From DASRZM01 sp035686365 (GTDB taxonomy: Bacteria > Pseudomonadota > Gammaproteobacteria > Xanthomonadales > Xanthomonadaceae), in the NCBI GenBank assembly GCA_035686365.1, contig DASRZM010000115.1, positions 1 through 60,996 on the forward strand: 60,996 nt of DNA, given 5' to 3'. Shown piece after piece: positions 27,146 through 34,864 of this stretch. The translations under genes were made by a program, and so were the position numbers. The notes beneath the pieces were generated by a model. The model worked only from the letters and a program-made list of their open reading frames with translations. It was not told the DNA's origin and made no database searches. The stretch's first letter is position 1; every line of letters starts with the position of its first letter.

Positions 27146-27772
27146 ATGCGGACGATCCTGGTGGCGAGCTCCAAGGGCGGTTGCGGCAAGACCACGATCG
27201 CGACCAACCTGGCGGCCGCGTATGCGCTCCAGGGCCAGCGCACGGTCCTGGTGGACGCCGACCCGCAGCACTCGAGCTATCGCTGGTGCGAAAAGCGCGC
27301 CGGGATGGAGTCGGCGGTGCTGCCGATCGACGGCACCCGCAGCGGCTGGGACAAGCACCTGCCCGCCGACACCCAGCGCGTGGTCATCGATGCGGCCGCC
27401 GGCGCCCACGGTGGCCACCTGCGCGAGTTCCTGACCGGCGCCGAAGGCGTGCTGGTGCCGGTGCTGCCCTCGATCATCGACCTGGAAGCCACCGTCACCT
27501 TCCTGGACGGCCTGGTCAAGGTGCCGCGCGTGAACAAGGGCAAGCTGCCGGTGGCGCTGATCGCCAACCGCACCAAGCCCTGGACCAACGCCACCCAGAG
27601 CGTGCTCGAAACGCTCAAGTCCTGGCCCTACCCGCTGGTGGCGAGCTTGCGCGACACCCAGGCCTACGTGCTGCTGGCCGGCATCGGCAAGAGCCTGTTC
27701 GACTACCACTCCGAACAGGTCCGCAGCCACCAGGCCGACTGGGCGCCGCTGCTGCGGTGGCTCAAGCGTTGA
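27146..27772 (+). CDS. orphan ParA/MinD-like ATPase
   Basis: A 208-aa deviant-Walker P-loop ATPase. Motif A is KGGCGKTT (10-17), motif A' covers VLVDADPQHSS, and motif B is VVIDAAAGAHGG. The ATG at 27146 has AGGAGG nine bases upstream. No parB gene or parS-like site is nearby, so it is not a chromosome or plasmid partition operon. It belongs with the standalone ParA-like proteins common in Lysobacterales. Its 3' end overlaps the RAYT gene on the other strand by 11 bases. The cargo is unknown. Confidence 0.83.
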   Translation: MRTILVASSKGGCGKTTIATNLAAAYALQGQRTVLVDADPQHSSYRWCEKRAGMESAVLPIDGTRSGWDKHLPADTQRVVIDAAAGAHGGHLREFLTGAEGVLVPVLPSIIDLEATVTFLDGLVKVPRVNKGKLPVALIANRTKPWTNATQSVLETLKSWPYPLVASLRDTQAYVLLAGIGKSLFDYHSEQVRSHQADWAPLLRWLKR

Positions 27773-28289
27773 GGTCTTCGCCGTCCGGAGAACTCGAGCC
27801 TGCAGGAGCCTGAGCTGCCGGCGATCCGCCAATCCATACGGCGTCCCAGAACGGATAGTCGCCGACCCGTGCTGCCAGCCCTGCCCGAAGCGGATTGGCG
27901 ACGATATAGCGGGCCACGGCGACCAGATCCTCGTCGCTGCGCAGCGCATGATCGTGGAAGGTCTTGGCCCAGACCTTTCCCGGTGGCGGGATCTGCCGAC
28001 GCAATCTCAGTGCTGAGCCCGACTTCAGGCGCCGGAGCAGGCCAGCCAGTGAGTCTCCTGCGCCGAGCTCGATCAGCGCATGCCAGTGGTCCGGCATCAG
28101 GACCCAGCACAGTGGGCGCGAAGCGCGCCACAGCAGAGGCTCGCTGAGCGCGCGCGCTGCGCGGCAGGCCCTCTCGAAATCGCGGAAAATCGGCTGGCGG
28201 CCCGCGGTGGTGGTAGTGACCAGGTAGACCTGGCCCTGGATCGAGCAGCGGCCGATGCGCAGTGCGCGGTGTCCGGGGTTGGCGTCCAT
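27762..28289 (-). CDS. REP-associated tyrosine transposase (RAYT)
   Basis: A 175-aa single-strand nuclease of the Y1/IS200-like RAYT group, which nicks and moves REP hairpins. It shows VYLVTTTTAGRQPIFRDF, the metal-binding HxH in MPDHWHALIEL (His68, His70) and the catalytic tyrosine in ARYIVANPLRAGL (Tyr128). The ATG at 28289 gives the usual short N-terminus (MDANPGHRALRIGR). Two inverted REP units lie just upstream (28367-28519) and another pair about 0.7 kb beyond the other end. The gene overlaps the convergent ParA-like gene by 11 bases. It is intact, so the system may still be active. Confidence 0.9.
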   Translation of the reverse strand: MDANPGHRALRIGRCSIQGQVYLVTTTTAGRQPIFRDFERACRAARALSEPLLWRASRPLCWVLMPDHWHALIELGAGDSLAGLLRRLKSGSALRLRRQIPPPGKVWAKTFHDHALRSDEDLVAVARYIVANPLRAGLAARVGDYPFWDAVWIGGSPAAQAPAGSSSPDGEDLNA

Positions 28290-28366
28290 GGCGCCAGCGT
28301 GCGCCGGGTGCGGCCGCAGGGGAGTCGGTGGAATGCCGAGGTTGTGGTAGGGAATCGCTGTATCCG

Positions 28367-28519
28367 GGTCGCCGGCGACGCCGGCTCCTACATCGTTCAT
28401 TTGTAATCGGATGGACTCTCCCCGCTGGCGCAGCCATCCAGGTGCCAGCGGTGCTGGGATAGCGCCGCGCAAAAGCACAGCGAGGCGAGCCCATGTAGGA
28501 GCCGGCGTTGCCGGCGACC
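28367..28519. repeat. inverted REP pair upstream of the RAYT gene
   Basis: One unit at 28367-28391 (minus strand) and one at 28495-28519 (plus strand) face away from each other with about 100 bases between them. Each has the head GTAGGAGC, a stem CGGC/GCCG and the tail GCGACC. The two differ at only one base in the loop over the 25 bases, and the identity continues 3 bases beyond the head. They lie in the 250-base gap between the RAYT and the AAA ATPase, which holds no other gene I can see. Confidence 0.9.
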
Positions 28520-28539
28520 CGCCTCCCACTACGCAGCAA

Positions 28540-30018
28540 TCAATCCGCCGGCACGCACCGCTCGCGCGCCCACTCGCGCAGCGCGGCGACCTGCTCGGCC
28601 ATGGTCTGCGACAGCGGCCGCGTGCCGGCCAGTTCGGCGAGCACGTGTGCGCTGGCCAGGGGGTGCGAATCGGCGAAGGCGCGGTACAGCGCCGAGACGA
28701 TCGCCTGCTCGATCTCGGCGCCCGAGTAGCCCTGGCTGGCCGCGACCAGGCCATCAAGGTCGAAGCCGGCCGGGTCGAGTTCGCGCCGGCGCAGATGGAT
28801 CTCGAACGCGCTGCGGCGCGCGTCGGCGTCGGGCAGGTCCACGAAGAACAGCTCGTCGAAGCGGCCCTTGCGCACGAACTCCGGCGGCAGCCGGGCGATG
28901 TCGTTGGCGGTGGCGACCATGAAGACCTGGGCGCGGCGTTCGCTCATCCAGGTCAGCAGCGTGCCCAGCACGCGCCGCGAGACGCCCTCGTCGCCGTCGG
29001 ACGCGGCCAGGCCCTTCTCGATCTCGTCGCACCACAGCACGCACGGCGCCATCGCCTCAGCGGTCTTCAGCGCCGCGCGCAGGTTGCGCTCGGTCTCGCC
29101 GTGGTACTTGTTGTACAGCGCGGCGAAATCCAGCCGCAGCAGCGGCACGCCGAAACCACCGGCGCAGGCCTTGGCGGCCAGGCTCTTGCCGCAGCCTTGC
29201 ACGCCCAGCAGCAGGATGCCGCGCGGCGGTTCCAGGCCCTTGGGCGGCTGCGCGGCCAGGAACACCGCGCGGCGCGGCGCCAGCCAGGCCTTGAGCCGGG
29301 TCAGGCCGGCCACGTCGGAGAAGTCGGCGGCCTCGGGCTCGTACTGCAGCAGACCCTCGCGGCCGAGCAGCTCGAACTTGCCGCGCTGCGCCAGCCCTAC
29401 GTCGGCCGCCGAGATGGCGCCGTCCTCGTGCACCACCCGGCGCACGATCGCGCGCGCGTCGGTCAGCGACAGACCGCGCAGGTGCCGCACCAGCGCGCGC
29501 TGGGCGGCGGCGTCGATCTCCACGCGGCGGCCCTCGTGCTCGCGCGAGTACGCGAAGGCCTCCTCGCGGATCAGCTTGCCCAGCATCGCCTCGTCGGGCA
29601 GCCGCACCTCGTAGCGCGTGGCCAGCGACTCGATCTCCTCGGGCAGCTCCAGCGCGGCGCCGGCCAGGATCACGGTCTGCGGCGAGGCCGCGCGCCCGAG
29701 CACGATCTCGCGCAGCCGCCGCACGTTCATCGCGTAGCGCAGGTAGGGCGGGAAATCCAGCAGCAGCCAGATCCCGCGCTGCGTCTGCCGGGCCATGAAC
29801 TCCAGCACCTGGCCCGAATCGTTGCAGGCCGGCGCATCGTCCACGTCCAGGTCCAGCCGCTTGAGCCCGTCGGTGATCGACCAGCGCCACAGCGGCCGCA
29901 GCGCCTGCGCGACCACGTGCCGCAGGGCCTCCTCCAGCAGCGCCTCCTCGTGCGTCTGGATCCGGATCAGCGGCGTGCCCGAGCGCACCAGCACGGCCAG
30001 GTCGTGGGCGTCGAACAT
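28540..30018 (-). CDS. Ycf46-like AAA+ ATPase
   Basis: A 492-aa single-AAA protein of the type known as Ycf46 in cyanobacteria and plastids. The N-terminal half (about 1-230) is a degenerate nucleotide-binding-like domain beginning MFDAHDLAVLVRSGTPLI. The AAA domain has Walker A GVQGCGKS (272-279), Walker B VLWCDEIEK (327-335), sensor 1 ATAN (369-372) and the arginine-containing RKGRFDELFF. It has no membrane segment. In cyanobacteria Ycf46 has been linked to carbon uptake regulation; the role in proteobacteria is not known. It is divergent from the secreted protease gene. Confidence 0.85.
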   Translation of the reverse strand: MFDAHDLAVLVRSGTPLIRIQTHEEALLEEALRHVVAQALRPLWRWSITDGLKRLDLDVDDAPACNDSGQVLEFMARQTQRGIWLLLDFPPYLRYAMNVRRLREIVLGRAASPQTVILAGAALELPEEIESLATRYEVRLPDEAMLGKLIREEAFAYSREHEGRRVEIDAAAQRALVRHLRGLSLTDARAIVRRVVHEDGAISAADVGLAQRGKFELLGREGLLQYEPEAADFSDVAGLTRLKAWLAPRRAVFLAAQPPKGLEPPRGILLLGVQGCGKSLAAKACAGGFGVPLLRLDFAALYNKYHGETERNLRAALKTAEAMAPCVLWCDEIEKGLAASDGDEGVSRRVLGTLLTWMSERRAQVFMVATANDIARLPPEFVRKGRFDELFFVDLPDADARRSAFEIHLRRRELDPAGFDLDGLVAASQGYSGAEIEQAIVSALYRAFADSHPLASAHVLAELAGTRPLSQTMAEQVAALREWARERCVPAD

Positions 30019-30177
30019 CGGCGAACTTCCCCCGGGAAGGCGCTGAGCCTAAGGGCGCGCGGGTCGGCGGGCAACCGAGGCGCGCCGGTGCTCCCCCCGG
30101 CCGGTCGCTTATGGTGCGTACACGCTCCCCGGAGGTGACCGTTATATGCTCAGGGCATCTTCGGTGGGGTGAATCCG

Positions 30178-33100
30178 ATGCGTATTTTGACTTTCCTGTT
30201 CAGCATGCTGGTGATCGCGACGGCGACGGCACAACCGCCAAGCCAGCTTTACTCGCTCCCGTCGCCGCCGGAATCGGCGCGTCTGGACCTGCCGGCGGTC
30301 GATGTGCGCAAGGAGCTTGCGGCCGATGCCGGGCGGACAAAAGACATTCCGCTGCGCTACGCAGTGGTGCGCAAGCTCGCCGATGCGGTGGACGCGAAGC
30401 AGGCCGAAGTTACTGGCCTCGGGCACTGGTCGACCCTGCCCGACGGCCGCCACCTGTGGCGCCTGGAGGTCAGCGCACCCGGAGCGGTGGCGCTGGATTT
30501 CGGGTTTTCACATTACCGGCTCGCGCACGGCGCAGAACTGTGGATCCACGGCGACGGCAAGGGAAACCGGATCGGGCCGTTCACGGATGCCGACAACAAG
30601 CGACACGGGCAGTTCTGGACACCGCGGGTCCTTGGCGACTGGGCCATCATCGAGCTCGCCGTCCCGGCCGCGCAGCGCGCGTCCACCGTACTGGAACTGG
30701 GTACGGTCCATCAGGCGTACCGCGACATCTTCAAGCCCGCGCCCGTGGACGGGGCCAAGTCGGGGTCCTGCAATGTCGACGTGGTGTGCCCCGAGGGCGA
30801 TGCCTGGCGTCCACAGATCCGTTCAGTGGTCCTGTACACGCGAGGGGCGGGATTCTGCTCCGGCCAACTCATGAACTCAACAGCTAGTGACGGCGCGCCG
30901 CTGGTGCTGACAGCCAATCACTGTCGCTTGACCGAGGACAACGCGGCTGGCGTGGTTACGTACTTCCGTTACGAGAACTCGACCTGCCGAGCACCCGGAT
31001 CGAGCGCGAGCGGCGACCCCGGCGACGGCCAGCAGAACCTGTTCGTGTCCGGCGCCGCGCTGCTGGCGGGTTCGGCACCCGGGCAGGAGGGCATTATCGG
31101 CAGCGACTTCTCGCTGCTGCGCCTGGACGCCCCGCCTCCGGATGCCGCGCAGCCATTCTTTTCCGGATGGGATCGACGTGACCTGGCGCCGGGCAATGGA
31201 ACGGCGATCCACCATCCCTCCGGTGACGAAAAGCGCATCAGTTTCGAGAACGACCCACTGGCGATCGCGTCGTACCTGGGCAGCCCCGGCAGCGGGCAGA
31301 CGCACCTGCGCGTCGCCGACTGGGATCTGGGCACGACCGAACCGGGCTCCTCGGGATCCGGCCTGTGGAACTCGGACCAGCGGCTCGTCGGCGTGCTCTC
31401 CGGTGGCTTGGCCGCCTGCGGCAACGACGAGCCGGACTGGTACGGACGCTTGACACATGCGTGGGACACCGGCAGTACTCCGGACCGGCGGCTGCGCGAA
31501 TGGCTCGATCCGGCGACCACCGGCGTGAGCGTGCTGGACGGGACCGAGTCCTGCGATCGCCCCGGCGTCAGCCTGCAGGCGGTGACATCGGCACAGGCAG
31601 GTGCACCGATCACCTTCACCGTTGTGGCCACCGGCGGCGACGGCGGGCCTTACCTGTATGGGTTCGACCTGGATGGCGACGGCATCTACGAGCGCGAGCA
31701 GGCGCAGGACGAGGCAACCGCCAGTTATCCGTCCGCGCGCAGCGTGCAGGTGGGCGTGCGCGTGACCGATTTCGCCGGTTGCAGCAACAATCTATCGCGT
31801 GCGCTCGACATCCGCGGCCCGGCGATCGTCGCTTCCGCCGGTTCGCCCATCCAGGTGTGCGGCGACAACGACGCCGCGATCGAGCCGGGCGAGCACTGGC
31901 GCCTGCCGGTGACGCTGCGCAACCAGGGCGACGCCGGTTTCGCCGGCAACGGCTACGCGCTGTTCGCACCCGGTGCCGGCGGCGGGTTCCCGATCGGCCC
32001 CGACGCGTTCGGCTATGCCGCCACGACCAGCGCCCTGGGTGGTTGCGGCTACAGCTTCGTGGACATCGCTTCGGGCGCGCTCGCGGTGCCGGCGTTGGCG
32101 ACCTCGGTGTTCGACGGTAATTCTTTCGGGCCCCTGGATGACGCCCGCACGACCGATCCGATCGCGCTGGGCGGGGCCGGCCTGCGTGTGTACGGCCAGA
32201 ACTTCACCCAGGCGTTCATCTCGACCAACGGCTACATCAGTTTCAGCAACGCGGAAACCGGCGCGGATTTCTTCAATACCTGCGACGGTACCGTCGCCAA
32301 CGGCAGCGTCGCCCCCCGGCTGCACGTGCTGCACGACGACCTGGTGGTCGGCCAGATGTCCGGTGCCGGCCTGCGCTACCGTTACTTCCCGGTGTGCCCG
32401 CGCGCCAGCGACACCAGTGCGAACGACTGCCACGTGTTCCAGTGGTCGCGCATGCAGCGCTACAGCAGCTCGGGCGCCCCGGAGGGCGATTTCGAGTTCC
32501 AGGCGCTGATCTACGGCGACTCCAACCAGCTCGTCTACCAGTTCCGCACGGCCGATCCGCTCCAGGGCGGCGGTGCCACGATCGGCCTGGTCAATGCCGA
32601 CCCGGCAAACGGTCTGCTCAATGTTTCGTGCAACCAGGGCGGCACGGCCACGGCCGGATCGGCTGCGTGCATCTTCGCGCCCGAAGCGATCGCGGGCAGC
32701 CCGGTGCGCTTCCCACAGGCGGCGCAACCGCTGGGTGCGCTGGCGATGAACGCCAGTACCAGCGTCAACCTCGACTTCGCACTGGACGCCGGCGCCAGCT
32801 GTGGCGCCGCGCTGGGGATCGACTTCGTCGGCGCCGCCTCGCCCTCGCAGTCCTCGCCGCAGGGCGCGAGCGTGCTCGCAACCACCGTGGGCGGCGGCGG
32901 CAGCTGCCAGGTGTCGAGTTGCCCGGCCCCGTTGCCGCCGCAACTGGAGCCGCGCTACGGCATCTACTACCAGCTCCAGCGCTCCGGGAACGGCCTGTTC
33001 AACTACGTGTATTCGAGCGGCAGCCCGGACACCGACGACATCTTCGGCGGCATCTGGTACACCGCCCGGGCCGACCACACGCCGGCCTGGTACATCATCA

Positions 33101-33690
33101 ACGGCCCGGTGCGCAACCGCCTGTCGGTGGCCGATGTGCTGCGCTTCACCAACACCGACGCGCCCTCGGGCTTTGCGCCGGTCGGCCAGCGGGTCGGGCG
33201 GGCCTGGGTGATGCAGCCGGAAACCGACCGGGTGGTGTTCGCCTGGGACTTCGAGGGCCAGCGATCGATCGAGCTGCTGGGCAACATCGGGCTGCCGTTC
33301 TCGCCGGTCAACCGCAGCCAGCAGTGGTACCCGCCCTCGCAGTCGGGCTGGGGCACGGCGATCGAGAGCAATGCGCTGTCCGACGGTGGCTACAACGAGT
33401 TCCTGGCGATGTTCTTCTACGATGCGCAGGGTGACGGCCGCTGGGTGATCGGGACCGACGACAACGACGTGGGCAGCTTCTCGGCGGTGGCCTTCCGCGT
33501 GCACTGTCCGGGCTGTCCGTACTACAGCGACCAGCTGCTGCGGCCGCTGGCGGCCGGCTCGATCTCGCGCAGCTACCAGTCGCTGACCGAGTCCACCGTG
33601 AGCACCGCGATCGTGCTGCCCGAATCGTTCCCGGGCAACTGGACGCGCAGCAACGTGCCGTTCGTGCCCTTCGCCACGCCGATCCAGTGA
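30178..33690 (+). CDS. secreted trypsin-like serine protease with PKD-like and WY/CxGC domains
   Basis: Large 1170-aa exported protein. The ATG at 30178 is preceded by GGTGGGG and starts a signal peptide (MRILTFLFSMLVIATATA); a GTG three codons earlier is in frame. Residues about 215-440 resemble the lysyl endopeptidase branch of family S1, with the triad His248 (LTANHC), Asp310 (SDFSLLRLD) and Ser392 (PGSSGSGLW). A PKD-like segment follows (about 465-540, GFDLDGDGIYER), then a long beta-rich region. The last 260 residues carry two WY domains (GIYYQLQRSGNGLF and QQWYPPSQSGWGTAI) and a CPGCPY motif. This end resembles the secreted protein at 2730. Confidence 0.85.
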   Translation: MRILTFLFSMLVIATATAQPPSQLYSLPSPPESARLDLPAVDVRKELAADAGRTKDIPLRYAVVRKLADAVDAKQAEVTGLGHWSTLPDGRHLWRLEVSAPGAVALDFGFSHYRLAHGAELWIHGDGKGNRIGPFTDADNKRHGQFWTPRVLGDWAIIELAVPAAQRASTVLELGTVHQAYRDIFKPAPVDGAKSGSCNVDVVCPEGDAWRPQIRSVVLYTRGAGFCSGQLMNSTASDGAPLVLTANHCRLTEDNAAGVVTYFRYENSTCRAPGSSASGDPGDGQQNLFVSGAALLAGSAPGQEGIIGSDFSLLRLDAPPPDAAQPFFSGWDRRDLAPGNGTAIHHPSGDEKRISFENDPLAIASYLGSPGSGQTHLRVADWDLGTTEPGSSGSGLWNSDQRLVGVLSGGLAACGNDEPDWYGRLTHAWDTGSTPDRRLREWLDPATTGVSVLDGTESCDRPGVSLQAVTSAQAGAPITFTVVATGGDGGPYLYGFDLDGDGIYEREQAQDEATASYPSARSVQVGVRVTDFAGCSNNLSRALDIRGPAIVASAGSPIQVCGDNDAAIEPGEHWRLPVTLRNQGDAGFAGNGYALFAPGAGGGFPIGPDAFGYAATTSALGGCGYSFVDIASGALAVPALATSVFDGNSFGPLDDARTTDPIALGGAGLRVYGQNFTQAFISTNGYISFSNAETGADFFNTCDGTVANGSVAPRLHVLHDDLVVGQMSGAGLRYRYFPVCPRASDTSANDCHVFQWSRMQRYSSSGAPEGDFEFQALIYGDSNQLVYQFRTADPLQGGGATIGLVNADPANGLLNVSCNQGGTATAGSAACIFAPEAIAGSPVRFPQAAQPLGALAMNASTSVNLDFALDAGASCGAALGIDFVGAASPSQSSPQGASVLATTVGGGGSCQVSSCPAPLPPQLEPRYGIYYQLQRSGNGLFNYVYSSGSPDTDDIFGGIWYTARADHTPAWYIINGPVRNRLSVADVLRFTNTDAPSGFAPVGQRVGRAWVMQPETDRVVFAWDFEGQRSIELLGNIGLPFSPVNRSQQWYPPSQSGWGTAIESNALSDGGYNEFLAMFFYDAQGDGRWVIGTDDNDVGSFSAVAFRVHCPGCPYYSDQLLRPLAAGSISRSYQSLTESTVSTAIVLPESFPGNWTRSNVPFVPFATPIQ

Positions 33691-33709
33691 ACCGGGAGGA
33701 TTCCGCCGC

Positions 33710-34189
33710 ATGCGCACCCTGATCCTGCTGCGACACGCCAGCGCCGAGCCGCTGGCGGCCGGCCAGGCCGACGCCGACCGCAGCCTGTCCGAACGCGGCC
33801 GGCACGAGGCCGAGGCCTCCGGCCGCTGGCTGGCCGAGCACGAGCTGCTGCCCGAGCGCACCGTGTGTTCGCCCAGTGCGCGCACGCGCCAGACCGCCGA
33901 GCTGGCCGGGGCCGGGCTGGGCGGCCTGGACGTGGTCGAGGATGCGCGTATCTACGAGGCCACGCCGGGCGAGCTGATCCGGGTCATCGACGCGCACGCC
34001 GACTGCGGACGGCTGCTGCTGGTCGGCCACAACCCCGGCATCGAACAGCTTCTGGCCCTGCTCACCGAGGGTGCTTCCGATGCCGGCCGCGGCCTGCCGA
34101 CCTCGGGCGTGGCGGTGCTCGATTTCGATGGTGGCACGGCGGTCGAACCCGGCTGCGCGCAACTGGTCGCCTACTGGCGGCCCGAGTGA
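33710..34189 (+). CDS. sixA: phosphohistidine phosphatase SixA
   Basis: Histidine-phosphatase superfamily enzyme of 159 aa that removes phosphate from histidine phosphocarriers. The catalytic RH is in LILLRHASAEP at the N-terminus, and the second His is in LLLVGHNPGIEQL. The short, compact length fits SixA rather than phosphoglycerate mutase. It begins 19 bases after the protease gene and is followed by the YceI gene after 13 bases, so it may belong to a small operon with the downstream genes. A partner carrier such as a PTS(Ntr) protein is not in the window. Confidence 0.9.
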   Translation: MRTLILLRHASAEPLAAGQADADRSLSERGRHEAEASGRWLAEHELLPERTVCSPSARTRQTAELAGAGLGGLDVVEDARIYEATPGELIRVIDAHADCGRLLLVGHNPGIEQLLALLTEGASDAGRGLPTSGVAVLDFDGGTAVEPGCAQLVAYWRPE

Positions 34190-34202
34190 GGCCGGCTGGA
34201 CG

Positions 34203-34850
34203 ATGCCTTGGAGGATGCTCCCGGCCGGTGTCGCGCGGCGCCGCGCCCGCGGCCTCGTCTGGCTGGTGGTGGCACTGTTGCCGGTGCCGGTGCCGGTGCC
34301 GGCGCCGGCGTCCGCCGCGGAGGACTGGCGCGTCGATCCGGCGCGCTCCCAGGTCGAGTTCGGCGTGCGTCTGATGGTGCTGCGCAAGCTGCACGGCGCC
34401 ATCCCGCAGGTCGCCGGGCAGGTGCGCATCGACCGCGAGCGCGACCAGGTCGACATCGACGTGGCGCTGGATGCACGCAGCCTGCAGATGGACAACCCGC
34501 GCCACGGCGACTGGGCCCGCTCGGACGAGTTCTTCGACACCCGGCGGCACCCGGTCATTCGCTTCCGCGCACTGGCCCAGCCGCTGCCGCGGTTCCGCGA
34601 CGGCGGCACCGTGCACGGCGAGGTCACGCTGCGCGGCATCACCCGCCCGATCGTGCTCGAGGTCGAGCCGGCCGGGTGCGAACGCATCGGGCGCGACTGC
34701 GAGGTCCGCGCGCACGGTGCGGTGGAACGCAGCCGGTTCGGCATGCACTCGCGGCGGATGTTCCTGGGCGATCGCGTCGAGCTGGAGTTCGCGATCCGGC
34801 TGGTCGACGCCCCGGCCGATCCGGCGCCGTCGTCGGAGTCGGGCCATTGA
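34203..34850 (+). CDS. periplasmic YceI family protein
   Basis: YceI-type lipocalin-like protein of about 215 aa, periplasmic, binding isoprenoid or fatty-acid-like molecules in known members. Domain features are WRVDPARSQVEFGVRLM, DIDVALDARSLQMDNPRHGD, RRHPVIRFRA and ERSRFGMHSRRMFLGDRVEL. I used the ATG at 34203; the one at 34215 gives only four residues less, and both leave a signal peptide ending in ASAAEDW. The signal contains a short PVPVPVPAPA repeat encoded by a GTGCCG microsatellite. Confidence 0.85.
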   Translation: MPWRMLPAGVARRRARGLVWLVVALLPVPVPVPAPASAAEDWRVDPARSQVEFGVRLMVLRKLHGAIPQVAGQVRIDRERDQVDIDVALDARSLQMDNPRHGDWARSDEFFDTRRHPVIRFRALAQPLPRFRDGGTVHGEVTLRGITRPIVLEVEPAGCERIGRDCEVRAHGAVERSRFGMHSRRMFLGDRVELEFAIRLVDAPADPAPSSESGH

Positions 34851-34864
34851 GTTGCGCGGTCCGC

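Noticed and set aside
26956..28289. A parABS partition or plasmid region around the ParA-like gene
   Set aside because: No ParB gene, parS-like site or replication gene is visible, and flanking genes are ordinary chromosomal genes.
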